From positions 1 to 64,000 of the forward strand of contig JAEZVO010000081.1 in assembly GCA_023443125.1 (NCBI GenBank): a stretch of 64,000 nt of DNA, in the 5' to 3' direction. Positions 1-6,096 of this stretch are shown here, piece after piece. The DNA is from Actinomycetes bacterium. GTDB taxonomy: Bacteria > Actinomycetota > Actinomycetes > Propionibacteriales > Propionibacteriaceae. Every line of letters begins with the position of its first letter. The stretch's first letter is position 1. The translations under genes and the position numbers were made by a program. A model generated the notes under the pieces. That model was not told the origin of the DNA, ran no database searches, and saw nothing but the letters and a program-made list of their open reading frames with translations.

Positions 1-23
1 GGGGGGTGTCCCTATGTTGTTTG

Positions 24-1247
24 TCAAGCTGCGAGGGTGACGGGTTTGGGGTTGGGCGAGGGTGTTGGTGGTTGGTAGGGGGTGCCGTCTCGGAGCATGG
101 CGTAGATGACGTTGCATCGTCGGCGGGCGAGGCAGATGATGGCGGCGTTGTGGCGTTTCCCTTCGGCACGTTTGCGTTGGTAGTAGGTCTTGGATGCGGC
201 GTCGCGGGTGGAGGCGATCCAGGCGGAGTAGAAGAGGGCGTTCTTGAGGCGTTTGTTGCCTGCTCTGGATGGGTATTCACCGCGGATGGAGGAGCCGGAG
301 CGTCTGGTGATAGGGGCGATGCCGGCGTAGGCGGCGAGATGGCTGGCGGTGGCGAAGCCGGAGCCGTCGCCGATGGCGAGAAGGATCTGTGCGGCGGTCT
401 TGATGCCGATCCCGGGCATGCTCATCAAGACCTTGGAGAGAGGGAAGTCGGCGAGCATGGCTTCGACTTCTTGTGCGACGGTGGCGCGTTGGGTCTTGAG
501 CTCGACGACTTGCGCGGCGATGCGGGGGATGATGCTCTCGACGGCGCGGGTGGCGGGGACGGTCACGGTTTGTTCCTCGAGTGCGGTGAAGATGCGGTCG
601 ATGAGCTGGCCTGGATTCCGGTAGTGGTGGGTCCGGGCGTAGCGCAGGACGCGGGTCTTCCCGGCCGTGGCGAGACCGGTGGGGCCGGCGTATTTGATCA
701 ACAGGTTCAGCGCGAGTTCGCTGCTGAGGGTGGTGCCGGTGAAGACCCGTTCGAGGGCGGGGTGGATCTGTGTGAGCAGCGAACGGAGCCGGTTCAGCGC
801 GCGGGTGCATTCGTGGGCGAGGTCTTCGTCGAAGCCGGAGAGGACTTTCAACGCGGACAGAGTTTCGCTGTTCTGATCGACCTGCCGGAGTGTGTGGGGC
901 ATGGTACGGGCGGTGTCAGCGATGATGAATGCGTCTTTGGCGTCGGTCTTTGCCCGGCCAGGATAGAGGTCGGCGGCTTTGCGCATGGCCAGACCGGGCA
1001 GGTAGGCGACCTCGCAGCCAGCGTCACGGGCGACTGCGACCGGGAGCGCGCCGATTGTGTTGGGTTGATCGACCACCAGCAGTACTCGGCCGTGGTCGAG
1101 TAGCGTGGTGAACAGTGCGCGGAGTTTGGCCTCGTCTTGTGGGAGGGGTTTGTCGAAGATCTTCTTCCCGGTGGGATCGAGCGCGCAGGCGTGGTGCTCG
1201 GTCTTGCCGACGTCCAGGCCAATGGTGATTGCAAATGGTGTCTCCAT
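24..1247 (-). CDS. IS110-family transposase/recombinase
   Basis: This 407-residue protein has the two parts of IS110 recombinases. The N-terminal RuvC-like DEDD domain has GLDVGKTEHHA with Asp12, VVDQP with Asp60, and TDAKDA with Asp102 and Asp105. The C-terminal Tnp domain has MSMPGIGIKTA and PITRRSGSSIRG, the serine-containing region. The second acidic residue is Asp rather than the more usual Glu. The start chosen at 1247 is the ATG preceded by a GAGGAGAG ribosome site; an in-frame extension to 1307 lacks such a site and would run into the bridge-RNA region. The reading frame is intact, so the enzyme could be active. It would cut and join DNA under guidance of the RNA encoded just upstream. 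Confidence 0.93.
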   Translation of the reverse strand: METPFAITIGLDVGKTEHHACALDPTGKKIFDKPLPQDEAKLRALFTTLLDHGRVLLVVDQPNTIGALPVAVARDAGCEVAYLPGLAMRKAADLYPGRAKTDAKDAFIIADTARTMPHTLRQVDQNSETLSALKVLSGFDEDLAHECTRALNRLRSLLTQIHPALERVFTGTTLSSELALNLLIKYAGPTGLATAGKTRVLRYARTHHYRNPGQLIDRIFTALEEQTVTVPATRAVESIIPRIAAQVVELKTQRATVAQEVEAMLADFPLSKVLMSMPGIGIKTAAQILLAIGDGSGFATASHLAAYAGIAPITRRSGSSIRGEYPSRAGNKRLKNALFYSAWIASTRDAASKTYYQRKRAEGKRHNAAIICLARRRCNVIYAMLRDGTPYQPPTPSPNPKPVTLAA

Positions 1248-1274
1248 GGTGGCTCTCCTCAATGAGAGTTTCTG

Positions 1275-1479
1275 GCTGGTCGCAGTCGTGACACCCACTG
1301 CCGGCACCCACGTTACGGTGAGACCTCAGCAATGCTGGGCCGTGTCCCTATCAGCGGTCAACGAGTGTCTCTCGGTCGGGTGGCAACACCCCCCGGACCA
1401 TCAATGGCAGGGCGAGACAGCCATGCCCGACCGAGCGACCAGATCCCCGACGTTCGAGGACTCTTCCAAGGTAACGGGA
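1275..1479 (-). ncRNA. Candidate IS110 bridge RNA (left-end non-coding region)
   Basis: The minus strand between the add fragment and the transposase folds into two stem-loops. The first has a 10-bp stem, CTCGGTCGGG (1435-1426) with CCCGACCGAG (1380-1371). Its loop starts with CATGG, which equals the left flank at 1487-1483, and ends with GGGGGGTGT, which is complementary to the right flank at 9-1. The second has a basal pairing GACAC.C/GG.GTC and contains ATAGGGACAC (1351-1342), identical to the element's right end (15-6), and GTAACG (1316-1311), complementary to the left end CGTTAC (1476-1471). A target-binding loop followed by a donor-binding loop is the published IS621 bridge-RNA plan. 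RNA ends are approximate and expression is not shown. Confidence 0.65.
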
Positions 1480-1627
1480 GTTCCATGTCGCGGGCGTGCG
1501 CGAGCCGTTCCAGTGCGGGGATGCTGAGCGAACCGGTGAAGTGGAGGTGGAGGTGGGCTTTCGGCAGCGACGCCAGGCTCCGCCTCCCCGGGATTCGCTG
1601 ATCGGCCATGCGCCCGATCCTAGTCAT
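1480..1627 (-). pseudogene. Adenosine deaminase, 5' fragment cut by the IS110 element
   Basis: The first roughly 49 codons read MTRIGRMADQRIPGRR then SLASLPKAHLHLHFTGS and an amphipathic helix ending RDMEL. LPKAHLHLHFTGS is the N-terminal metal-binding strand of adenosine deaminase (HxH zinc ligands). After this point the frame continues to a stop at 1358, but the residues no longer resemble the family, which normally continues into a DW and GWFRFQRLYD segment. The break coincides with the predicted left end of the IS. The remaining coding region should lie left of the window on the minus strand. Adenosine deaminase hydrolyses adenosine to inosine in purine salvage, and the function is presumably lost at this locus. 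Confidence 0.7.
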
Positions 1628-1684
1628 GCCCGCTGTGGCCGGGACCTGGCCCGGCTGGGCAACCCTCGAACACTGCGGGACGCA

Positions 1685-2833
1685 TCAGTGGGGCAGATCG
1701 AAGGATCGCAGTGGTGTCCCCGAGGCCACGTCCCAGGCGATGATCCCGGCCGCCGCGTTGTGCGTGTACAGGGTCGCGCCGTCGGGCGAGAAGCTGAGCG
1801 CCCGGGCGGAATAGCCGTCTCGCTCCATCCGGGAGGTCCCGCCCGTGGCGAGGTCGGTCAGGTAGATGACCCGGACGTCGTCCCAGCTGCCGAACCCTCC
1901 CGCGGAGGCGAGTGTGGCGCCGTCGGGGCTCAACGCGACGAACGAGGCGACGTCGGGGAGGACGCCCTCGTCGACGGGCTCGTAGGTGGTGCTGTCGAAC
2001 AGAATCCAGGCCATCTCGTCGGAACCCTGTGCGTGGTCGGTCACGATGAATCGTCCGGCGTCCTCGGCGAAGACGATGTGCTGTGGATGGGGCGGGCTGC
2101 CGGGGAGCTCGCCGGCCGGGGCACTGCCGTCGGGCTCCCAGAACTGGACGGGGTACCCATTGCTGGAACTGCCCAGGACGAGGCGGCCGTCGGGTGCGTA
2201 GACGAGCTCGATCTGCGCGGGATCGTCGCCCTCCAACGGCTGGGATCCCACGGGGGCGAATTCGTGGAGGAGGTCGCCTTCGACGTCGAACACCGCGACC
2301 GTGCCGTCGCTGAAGGCGGCCGCGACGTGGGTGCCGTCAGTGGCCAACGCCCGGGGCGGTTTGAACGGCGGGGGCTGGACCGTGCTGTCGTCGCGACGGG
2401 ACACGTCGTTGTCCACTCGTGCCCGGCCGAGGACCCTGCCATCATCCAGCCCCACCATGAGCACCGAATAGTCGCTGCCGCCGGCGAAGGCGACCACCCC
2501 ATCGCGCAGGTCCCACAGGGCCGTCGGCTCCACCCCCGGATCCGCGAGGGTGAAGCTCGCGACGATCGCCCCGTCGTCGTCCCAGGAGACGAACTCGGTG
2601 TGGGTGGGGGTGTGCACGCGTCCGTCCTCGGCGACCAGCCCGGAGTCCACGGGGAACGGGTGCTCGGGACTGGGCTCGGCAACCTCGCCCGTCGGAGAGG
2701 GGGTGGTCATGGTTGGCTCCTCCGGTTCGGACGGCGATGGGCTGGGCGAGCCCCGTGATGCCGAGCAGGCGGAGAGGCTGGCAGCAGCGACGACCCCGGC
2801 CGTGGTCAGGACCGCCCGGCGGGGGACCTTCAT
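1685..2833 (-). CDS. Beta-propeller (WD40-like) lipoprotein
   Basis: This 382-residue predicted lipoprotein has an N-terminus with PRRAVL (twin-arginine-like), a hydrophobic stretch and the lipobox LSAC, so Cys23 is the likely lipidated residue. A Ser/Pro/Glu linker follows. The rest shows repeated blades of the type DGTHVAAAFSDGTVAVFD, LSPDGATLASAGG and FSPDGATLYTH, typical of WD40/quinoprotein-like propellers. It is the last gene of a five-gene operon, and its ATG overlaps the stop of the preceding gene by four bases, which suggests translational coupling. A surface propeller could bind a partner or cargo of the neighbouring helical proteins, or act as an immunity or scaffold factor; this is inference. 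No catalytic residues are recognisable. Confidence 0.8.
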   Translation of the reverse strand: MKVPRRAVLTTAGVVAAASLSACSASRGSPSPSPSEPEEPTMTTPSPTGEVAEPSPEHPFPVDSGLVAEDGRVHTPTHTEFVSWDDDGAIVASFTLADPGVEPTALWDLRDGVVAFAGGSDYSVLMVGLDDGRVLGRARVDNDVSRRDDSTVQPPPFKPPRALATDGTHVAAAFSDGTVAVFDVEGDLLHEFAPVGSQPLEGDDPAQIELVYAPDGRLVLGSSSNGYPVQFWEPDGSAPAGELPGSPPHPQHIVFAEDAGRFIVTDHAQGSDEMAWILFDSTTYEPVDEGVLPDVASFVALSPDGATLASAGGFGSWDDVRVIYLTDLATGGTSRMERDGYSARALSFSPDGATLYTHNAAAGIIAWDVASGTPLRSFDLPH

Positions 2834-3945
2834 GGCATGAGCTCCAGCATCTCTTCCTCGGACATGTTGTCAAGGTATTCGGTGCCGGCGCGGCGTGCGT
2901 CAATCTCGACGGGCTGGTGGGTGTAGCCGGGTGTGCCCGTGGGCTCGTACGGGATGTCGAAGCGCTCCACCTCGTGAATCGTTGAGCCGCGGTCGACGAA
3001 GGGGTCCTCCTTCTGCCCGGCCTTGATCGCGTTGATGTCGTCCTGTGAGAGTGCGTGGTACTCGTCGCGCATGCGCCCCTGGTCGACGTGCTGGATCTCG
3101 TGCACGGTCGTCGACATCAGGAAGGGTTCGGGTGGGGTGCCGGTGATCGGATTGTTCTGGATCCCCGTCTCATAGTTGAGGTAGATCGCATCCCCCAGGC
3201 GGACCCCGTTGTAGCCCTTCCACTTGTTGGGGTCGTAGCCGTCGGGTACCGGCTGGGTCCCCGGGGGGAGTGGATCCTGCGTGGAGTAGAAGATGACCTC
3301 GGGCTTGTCCTCGTCGGGCCAGTCCTCGGTCACCTTGTCGGCAAGGTTGCGGTAGAACTGGAAGCGCTCCTCGGGCGTCAGGTTGGCGAACTCGTCCGCC
3401 ACCTTGGGTGGCACGGTGCCCCGCTTGTGCCCTTCACCGAGCCCTCGGATGAGGTTGATCGGCAGGATCCCGCTGTAGGCGCTCCGGATCTCGCCGTCGG
3501 CAACCGCCTCGACGTGCCGGAGGCGCACCCGCGCTGCGTTCACCACCGCGGACCAGAGTCGCTGCTTGTGCGGCGCCGGGTCCGGGCTGCTCAGCACGGC
3601 AGCGAGCGCCCGTGCGGCCTCGACGCAGATGGCCTGCATGTTCGTCTTCGCGGCCGCGACGATGGCGGCTGCCGATCGATGTGCGACGCGGGTGGCCTCC
3701 GCCTTCTCGCCCAAGTAGTCAAGCTGGTCGATCGACGTGGCCATCGCGGCGGTGTACGCGTCGAGTGCGGCGCCCTGGTTGCTGCCCTCGATGTCGGAGA
3801 CGACGCTCCTCGTGCCGGCGCCGACGGTGGCCGCCGCCTGCATCACCGTGTCGAACTTGTCGGACAGGGAGCTGAGCTCTGCTGCGTCCGTCCTTGGGCG
3901 GGGCACGCCGGTGAGGGCGTGGATTGCCATGCTGGTGATGCTCAT
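2830..3945 (-). CDS. Putative type VII-like effector with a HEIQH zinc-peptidase motif
   Basis: This 371-residue protein is not assigned to a named family. Roughly residues 1-130 are alpha-helical and rich in Ala, Asp and Ser, as in WXG100/PPE-type N-terminal targeting modules. After a linker, the C-terminal half contains TTVHEIQHVDQG (HEIQH at about 282-286), followed about 60 residues later by EIDARRAGTEYL (about 347). HExxH plus a downstream acidic motif is the signature of zincin metallopeptidases, including toxin domains of polymorphic effectors. Start at 3945 is the ATG overlapping the stop of the preceding gene (ATGA). An upstream in-frame extension is a shadow of the next gene. An uncharacterised secreted or surface peptidase is the best reading. 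Confidence 0.6.
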   Translation of the reverse strand: MSITSMAIHALTGVPRPRTDAAELSSLSDKFDTVMQAAATVGAGTRSVVSDIEGSNQGAALDAYTAAMATSIDQLDYLGEKAEATRVAHRSAAAIVAAAKTNMQAICVEAARALAAVLSSPDPAPHKQRLWSAVVNAARVRLRHVEAVADGEIRSAYSGILPINLIRGLGEGHKRGTVPPKVADEFANLTPEERFQFYRNLADKVTEDWPDEDKPEVIFYSTQDPLPPGTQPVPDGYDPNKWKGYNGVRLGDAIYLNYETGIQNNPITGTPPEPFLMSTTVHEIQHVDQGRMRDEYHALSQDDINAIKAGQKEDPFVDRGSTIHEVERFDIPYEPTGTPGYTHQPVEIDARRAGTEYLDNMSEEEMLELMP

Positions 3946-4253
3946 CAGATCTCCCAGAAACGCTCGTTGGCCGCTTCGGCCTCGTCCTCGGTGGCTGAGT
4001 AGTCCTCGCCGGTGGCGCGCATCTTCGACACGTCGCTGCCGAGCTTCACGCCCATGTTGCCGATCGCGTCGTACCAGGGCCACTGGAGTGCCGACGTGGT
4101 GTCGCCCACCGCCGAATCGATCCGGCTGTCCCCTCCGCCGGTGAGCGGCGTCGCCTGTGCGGCCGGGAAGGTCTCGCGTTCCCAGTCCTCGCGGAAGCCG
4201 TCCAGTCGCTTGGATCCGCTGACCCATGACGGGCCGTTGAACTTGTTCACCAT
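3945..4253 (-). CDS. Small helical protein, WXG100/EspC-like
   Basis: This is a 102-residue protein without a signal peptide. The C-terminal half has GNMGVKLGSDVSKMRATGED, YSATEDEAEAANERFW, which resembles the end of EspC/WXG100-type ESX substrates (helix, Tyr, acidic stretch, aromatic C-terminus). The N-terminal half has a Trp-rich, poorly conserved look. It overlaps the upstream gene by 7 bases and the downstream gene by 1 base, so the three products are probably made in fixed ratio. A likely role is as a small partner for the larger effector encoded next. The family assignment rests on pattern similarity only. Confidence 0.55.
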   Translation of the reverse strand: MVNKFNGPSWVSGSKRLDGFREDWERETFPAAQATPLTGGGDSRIDSAVGDTTSALQWPWYDAIGNMGVKLGSDVSKMRATGEDYSATEDEAEAANERFWEI

Positions 4254-4825
4254 CTCGTGGGTCCCCTCTCGATGTCGTCCGCCACGGTTGCGGCGTCCTC
4301 AGCCACAGCCGCCGGGGTGAGGACCTCGGCGAACTCCCGCATGTCGCGGTCAGTGTCGAAGGCACCCAATGCGGCGGTGAGCGCTTCGTCGATCTCGGTG
4401 GTCAGCAGGCTTCCGGGGGCCTCGCGCAGGGTCTCACTGAACTCCAACGCCGCGATACGCCCGCCAACCACGGAGAGTTGCACGTTGCCCGACGTCGAGT
4501 GCCCGACGGCGCGAGGGGCCCCGGCGATCGCCTCGCGCACCGCGCGCTGCAGGCTGGGGGAGGTGGACACCTTGTGCGTGGTCTCCCGCATCATCCGCTC
4601 GACGTGCTTCGTCACCTGTTCGGAGAGCCGGTCGGGTGCGTGCCGCAGCTCGGCCAACAGGTCGGCATCGTGCTTTTCGAGGGCATGGTTGAGCACCTCG
4701 ACGATGCGGGCATCCTGGGTGGCGGGGTCATCGTCGGAGGACACGCGCAGGGCAAAGAGCCGGCCGTCCACGAACCGCGCGCTGTAGTCGCCGCCGTGGA
4801 GGGAGGCGAACGTCTCGACGCTCAT
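4247..4825 (-). CDS. YbaB/EbfC-like protein with two repeated modules
   Basis: This 192-residue cytoplasmic protein appears to contain two copies of a similar module: GDYSARFVDGRLFALRVSSDD followed by a long helix (about residues 11-60), and GNVQLSVVGGRIAALEFSE followed by a helix (about 113-160). Two beta strands then a long helix is the layout of the YbaB/EbfC nucleoid-associated fold, which is common beside WXG100 genes in Actinomycetota. The start ATG overlaps the preceding stop (ATGA). It may be a chaperone or accessory protein of the small secreted proteins rather than a DNA binder. Similarity is judged by eye. Confidence 0.5.
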   Translation of the reverse strand: MSVETFASLHGGDYSARFVDGRLFALRVSSDDDPATQDARIVEVLNHALEKHDADLLAELRHAPDRLSEQVTKHVERMMRETTHKVSTSPSLQRAVREAIAGAPRAVGHSTSGNVQLSVVGGRIAALEFSETLREAPGSLLTTEIDEALTAALGAFDTDRDMREFAEVLTPAAVAEDAATVADDIERGPTRW

Positions 4826-5334
4826 CCCGCGACTCGCCTACCGCCGTTGCGCAGGACGAAGTGCACGCTGTGCCCGGCCTCGTCGGTGAACACGTCGACG
4901 AATGCACCATCGACCTCGGAGCTGGCCTGGCTAGTGGGCCGCATCTCTAGCGCCTCGAGGACGTCGTACTCGTCGCTGGTGTACATCACCTCGTAGGGAC
5001 GCGCGCCGGAGCCGTCACCGGAGTGGAGGATGACGCGCATGAGCAGCAGCATCAGGGCGCGCTCGTCGTCGGCCGCATCCGTGTCGCCCAGTCCCTCGTG
5101 GCAGCGTGCGAGCAGCGCGTGGGCGCCGGGGCTCAGCACCTGTGTGGGCATGATGTCGAACAACTGTGCGCGGGCCTGGGCGTAACGCCCGATCTCGAGC
5201 AGCGGGACCACGGTGCCGGTCACGTCGCGGTAGGCGTCGTAGAGCGGTTCGGACTGGATGGCGTCCTGCAGGCGGGAGAGCCCGTCGCGCGTCGGAGCCG
5301 CCGCCCACTGGGCAAACATCGATGTGGTCGTCAT
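4822..5334 (-). CDS. Conserved protein resembling DUF4919
   Basis: First gene of the five-gene minus-strand operon, 170 residues. The N-terminal two thirds look like a helical repeat (YAQARAQLFDI and HALLARCHEGLGDTDAADDER, a TPR-like pair). The C-terminal third has ILHSGDGSGARPYEVMYTSDE, YDVLEALEM and DVFTDEAGHSVHF, resembling the conserved end of DUF4919 proteins. The start at 5334 is supported by an AGGAGG site; longer in-frame extensions run into the remnant upstream and are rejected. Its ribosome site lies in a hairpin arm. Function is unknown. It shares the operon with WXG100-like and HEIQH proteins. Confidence 0.6.
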   Translation of the reverse strand: MTTTSMFAQWAAAPTRDGLSRLQDAIQSEPLYDAYRDVTGTVVPLLEIGRYAQARAQLFDIMPTQVLSPGAHALLARCHEGLGDTDAADDERALMLLLMRVILHSGDGSGARPYEVMYTSDEYDVLEALEMRPTSQASSEVDGAFVDVFTDEAGHSVHFVLRNGGRRVAG

Positions 5335-5337
5335 TGT

Positions 5338-5369
5338 GGCCTCCTGAGTGGATGTCAGTATAGGAGGCC
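5338..5369 (-). promoter_or_regulatory. Hairpin hiding the ribosome site, with a -10 box in its loop
   Basis: On the minus strand GGCCTCCT (5369-5362) and AGGAGGCC (5345-5338) form a perfect 8-bp inverted repeat. The right arm carries the AGGAGG ribosome site of the gene starting at 5334. The loop contains TATACT (5362-5357), a good -10 hexamer, although the matching -35 is weak. A transcript started at this promoter would lack the left arm and be translated. Read-through RNA from upstream would hide the site. This arrangement is typical of mobile or horizontally moved operons. No experimental support exists here. Confidence 0.5.
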
Positions 5370-5389
5370 CGGGGGTCAGAGCGACGATC

Positions 5390-5898
5390 TCAGGCGAGGG
5401 CGCCGTCGAGGGTCTTCCAGTCGATCCTCCCGGCGCCTTCGCCAGCACCGACGCGAGGAGCCCCTGGCGTGCGGCGCGGAGCTCCGGGTCCTCGGCGTTG
5501 ACGAGGATGTCGTCGAAGAACCGCTGCGCCGCCGTCTCGACCGGCTTCATCTGCTCGATCACGACGGCGAGATCCTGCTCCGCCAGATTCCCCGGCAGCG
5601 CCTCGACAGCCTCGCGCAGCTCGGGCAGCTCCTCGCGGGAGGCGTCGATCTCCCGCAGCAGCTTCGCCGCACGTCCGGGCGTCCCGGCCGCGGGCAGGAT
5701 CGCCTGCACCAGCCCGGCCGACTGGTCCTCGTCGCGTAGCAACTGCGCAAAGCGGCCGATGGTGAACTCCTCCGCCGCGTCCACGGCATCGTCGGCCACC
5801 TCGACCCCTTGCTGCGCGATCCGCGCCACGGCAGCCTCGAGGCCGTCGCGCACCGTGATCTTCTCCATGCCGGGCACCTCGCGCAGGATGCGCACCAA
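5390..5898 (-). pseudogene. Remnant resembling the glycyl-tRNA synthetase beta-subunit C-terminus
   Basis: The minus strand encodes a helical anticodon-binding-like region: FTIGRFAQLLRDED, LREAVEALPGNLAEQDL, then PVETAAQRFFDDILVNAEDP and ELRAARQGLLASVLAKAP. The FF(D/E)xVxV..EDxxxRxxRLxLL pattern is that of the C-terminus of GlyS (beta chain). Near 5440 the natural ending (IDWKTLDGALA and stop at 5390) is in another frame, so there is a single-base frameshift. The N-terminal catalytic part is absent: only about 200 bp separate the fragment from helD. It looks like a decayed duplicate at the edge of the accessory segment. The family call is moderately sure; another synthetase with a DALR-type domain is possible. 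Confidence 0.45.
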
Positions 5899-6047
5899 GC
5901 CGATCTTCAGAAGATTTGCAAGTGACCTTCACTCGCAGAAAGTGAACCAATCAAGCGGCCAAAACGTAGCTCGCGCGCGTTTGTATCCGTCGTGGCATGA
6001 AAGTTTCGCGACGCATGACCGCGCCGCACCATGGTCGAAGCATCACA

Positions 6048-6087
6048 GTGTGAGATCTGTTCCGGAACACCGCAATAGATCTCACAC
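6048..6087. repeat. Nested palindrome downstream of helD
   Basis: GTGTGAGATCT (6048-6058) and AGATCTCACAC (6077-6087) form an 11-bp perfect inverted repeat. Its 18-nt spacer holds another perfect palindrome, GTTCCGGAAC (6059-6068). It lies just past the helD stop. It has no T-run on either side, so a simple intrinsic terminator is not well supported. It may be an operator or a small transcript-end hairpin. The rest of 5899-6096 shows no gene. Confidence 0.55.
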
Positions 6088-6096
6088 ATTGAGTAG

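Larger units (their letters stand above)
8..1479 (-). mobile_element. IS110-family insertion sequence (predicted borders)
   Basis: The element holds one transposase gene on the minus strand, a very short right end (about 15 nt after the stop codon) and a left end of about 230 nt upstream of the gene, the layout of the IS110 group whose left end encodes a bridge RNA. There are no obvious terminal inverted repeats, as is usual for IS110. The left border is placed at 1479/1480 because adenosine deaminase coding sequence stops making sense there and because bridge-RNA guide matches converge on that point. The right border is placed at about 6-9, within ACAC on the minus strand. A shared AC dinucleotide is the likely crossover core. 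The right border is only a few bases from the window edge, so the right flank is barely visible. Confidence 0.7.

Noticed and set aside
6..1351. GTGTCCCTAT at 6-15 and 1342-1351 as target-site duplications of the IS
   Set aside because: The second copy lies inside the left end, 128 bp from where the add coding sequence breaks. It fits a bridge-RNA donor guide better.
1496..2758. Long plus-strand open frames opposite the lipoprotein, and similar antisense frames elsewhere
   Set aside because: Arg/Gly/Pro/Ala-rich shadow frames of G+C-rich genes, without family motifs or ribosome sites.
3946..4365. N-terminal extension of the HEIQH protein
   Set aside because: Arg/Gly/Pro-rich composition typical of a shadow frame; it covers the WXG100-like gene.
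6088..6096. ATTGAGTAG near helD as a remnant of the repeat unit at 58000
   Set aside because: Only nine bases match and there is no stem or GTATCGAAATCCC part.
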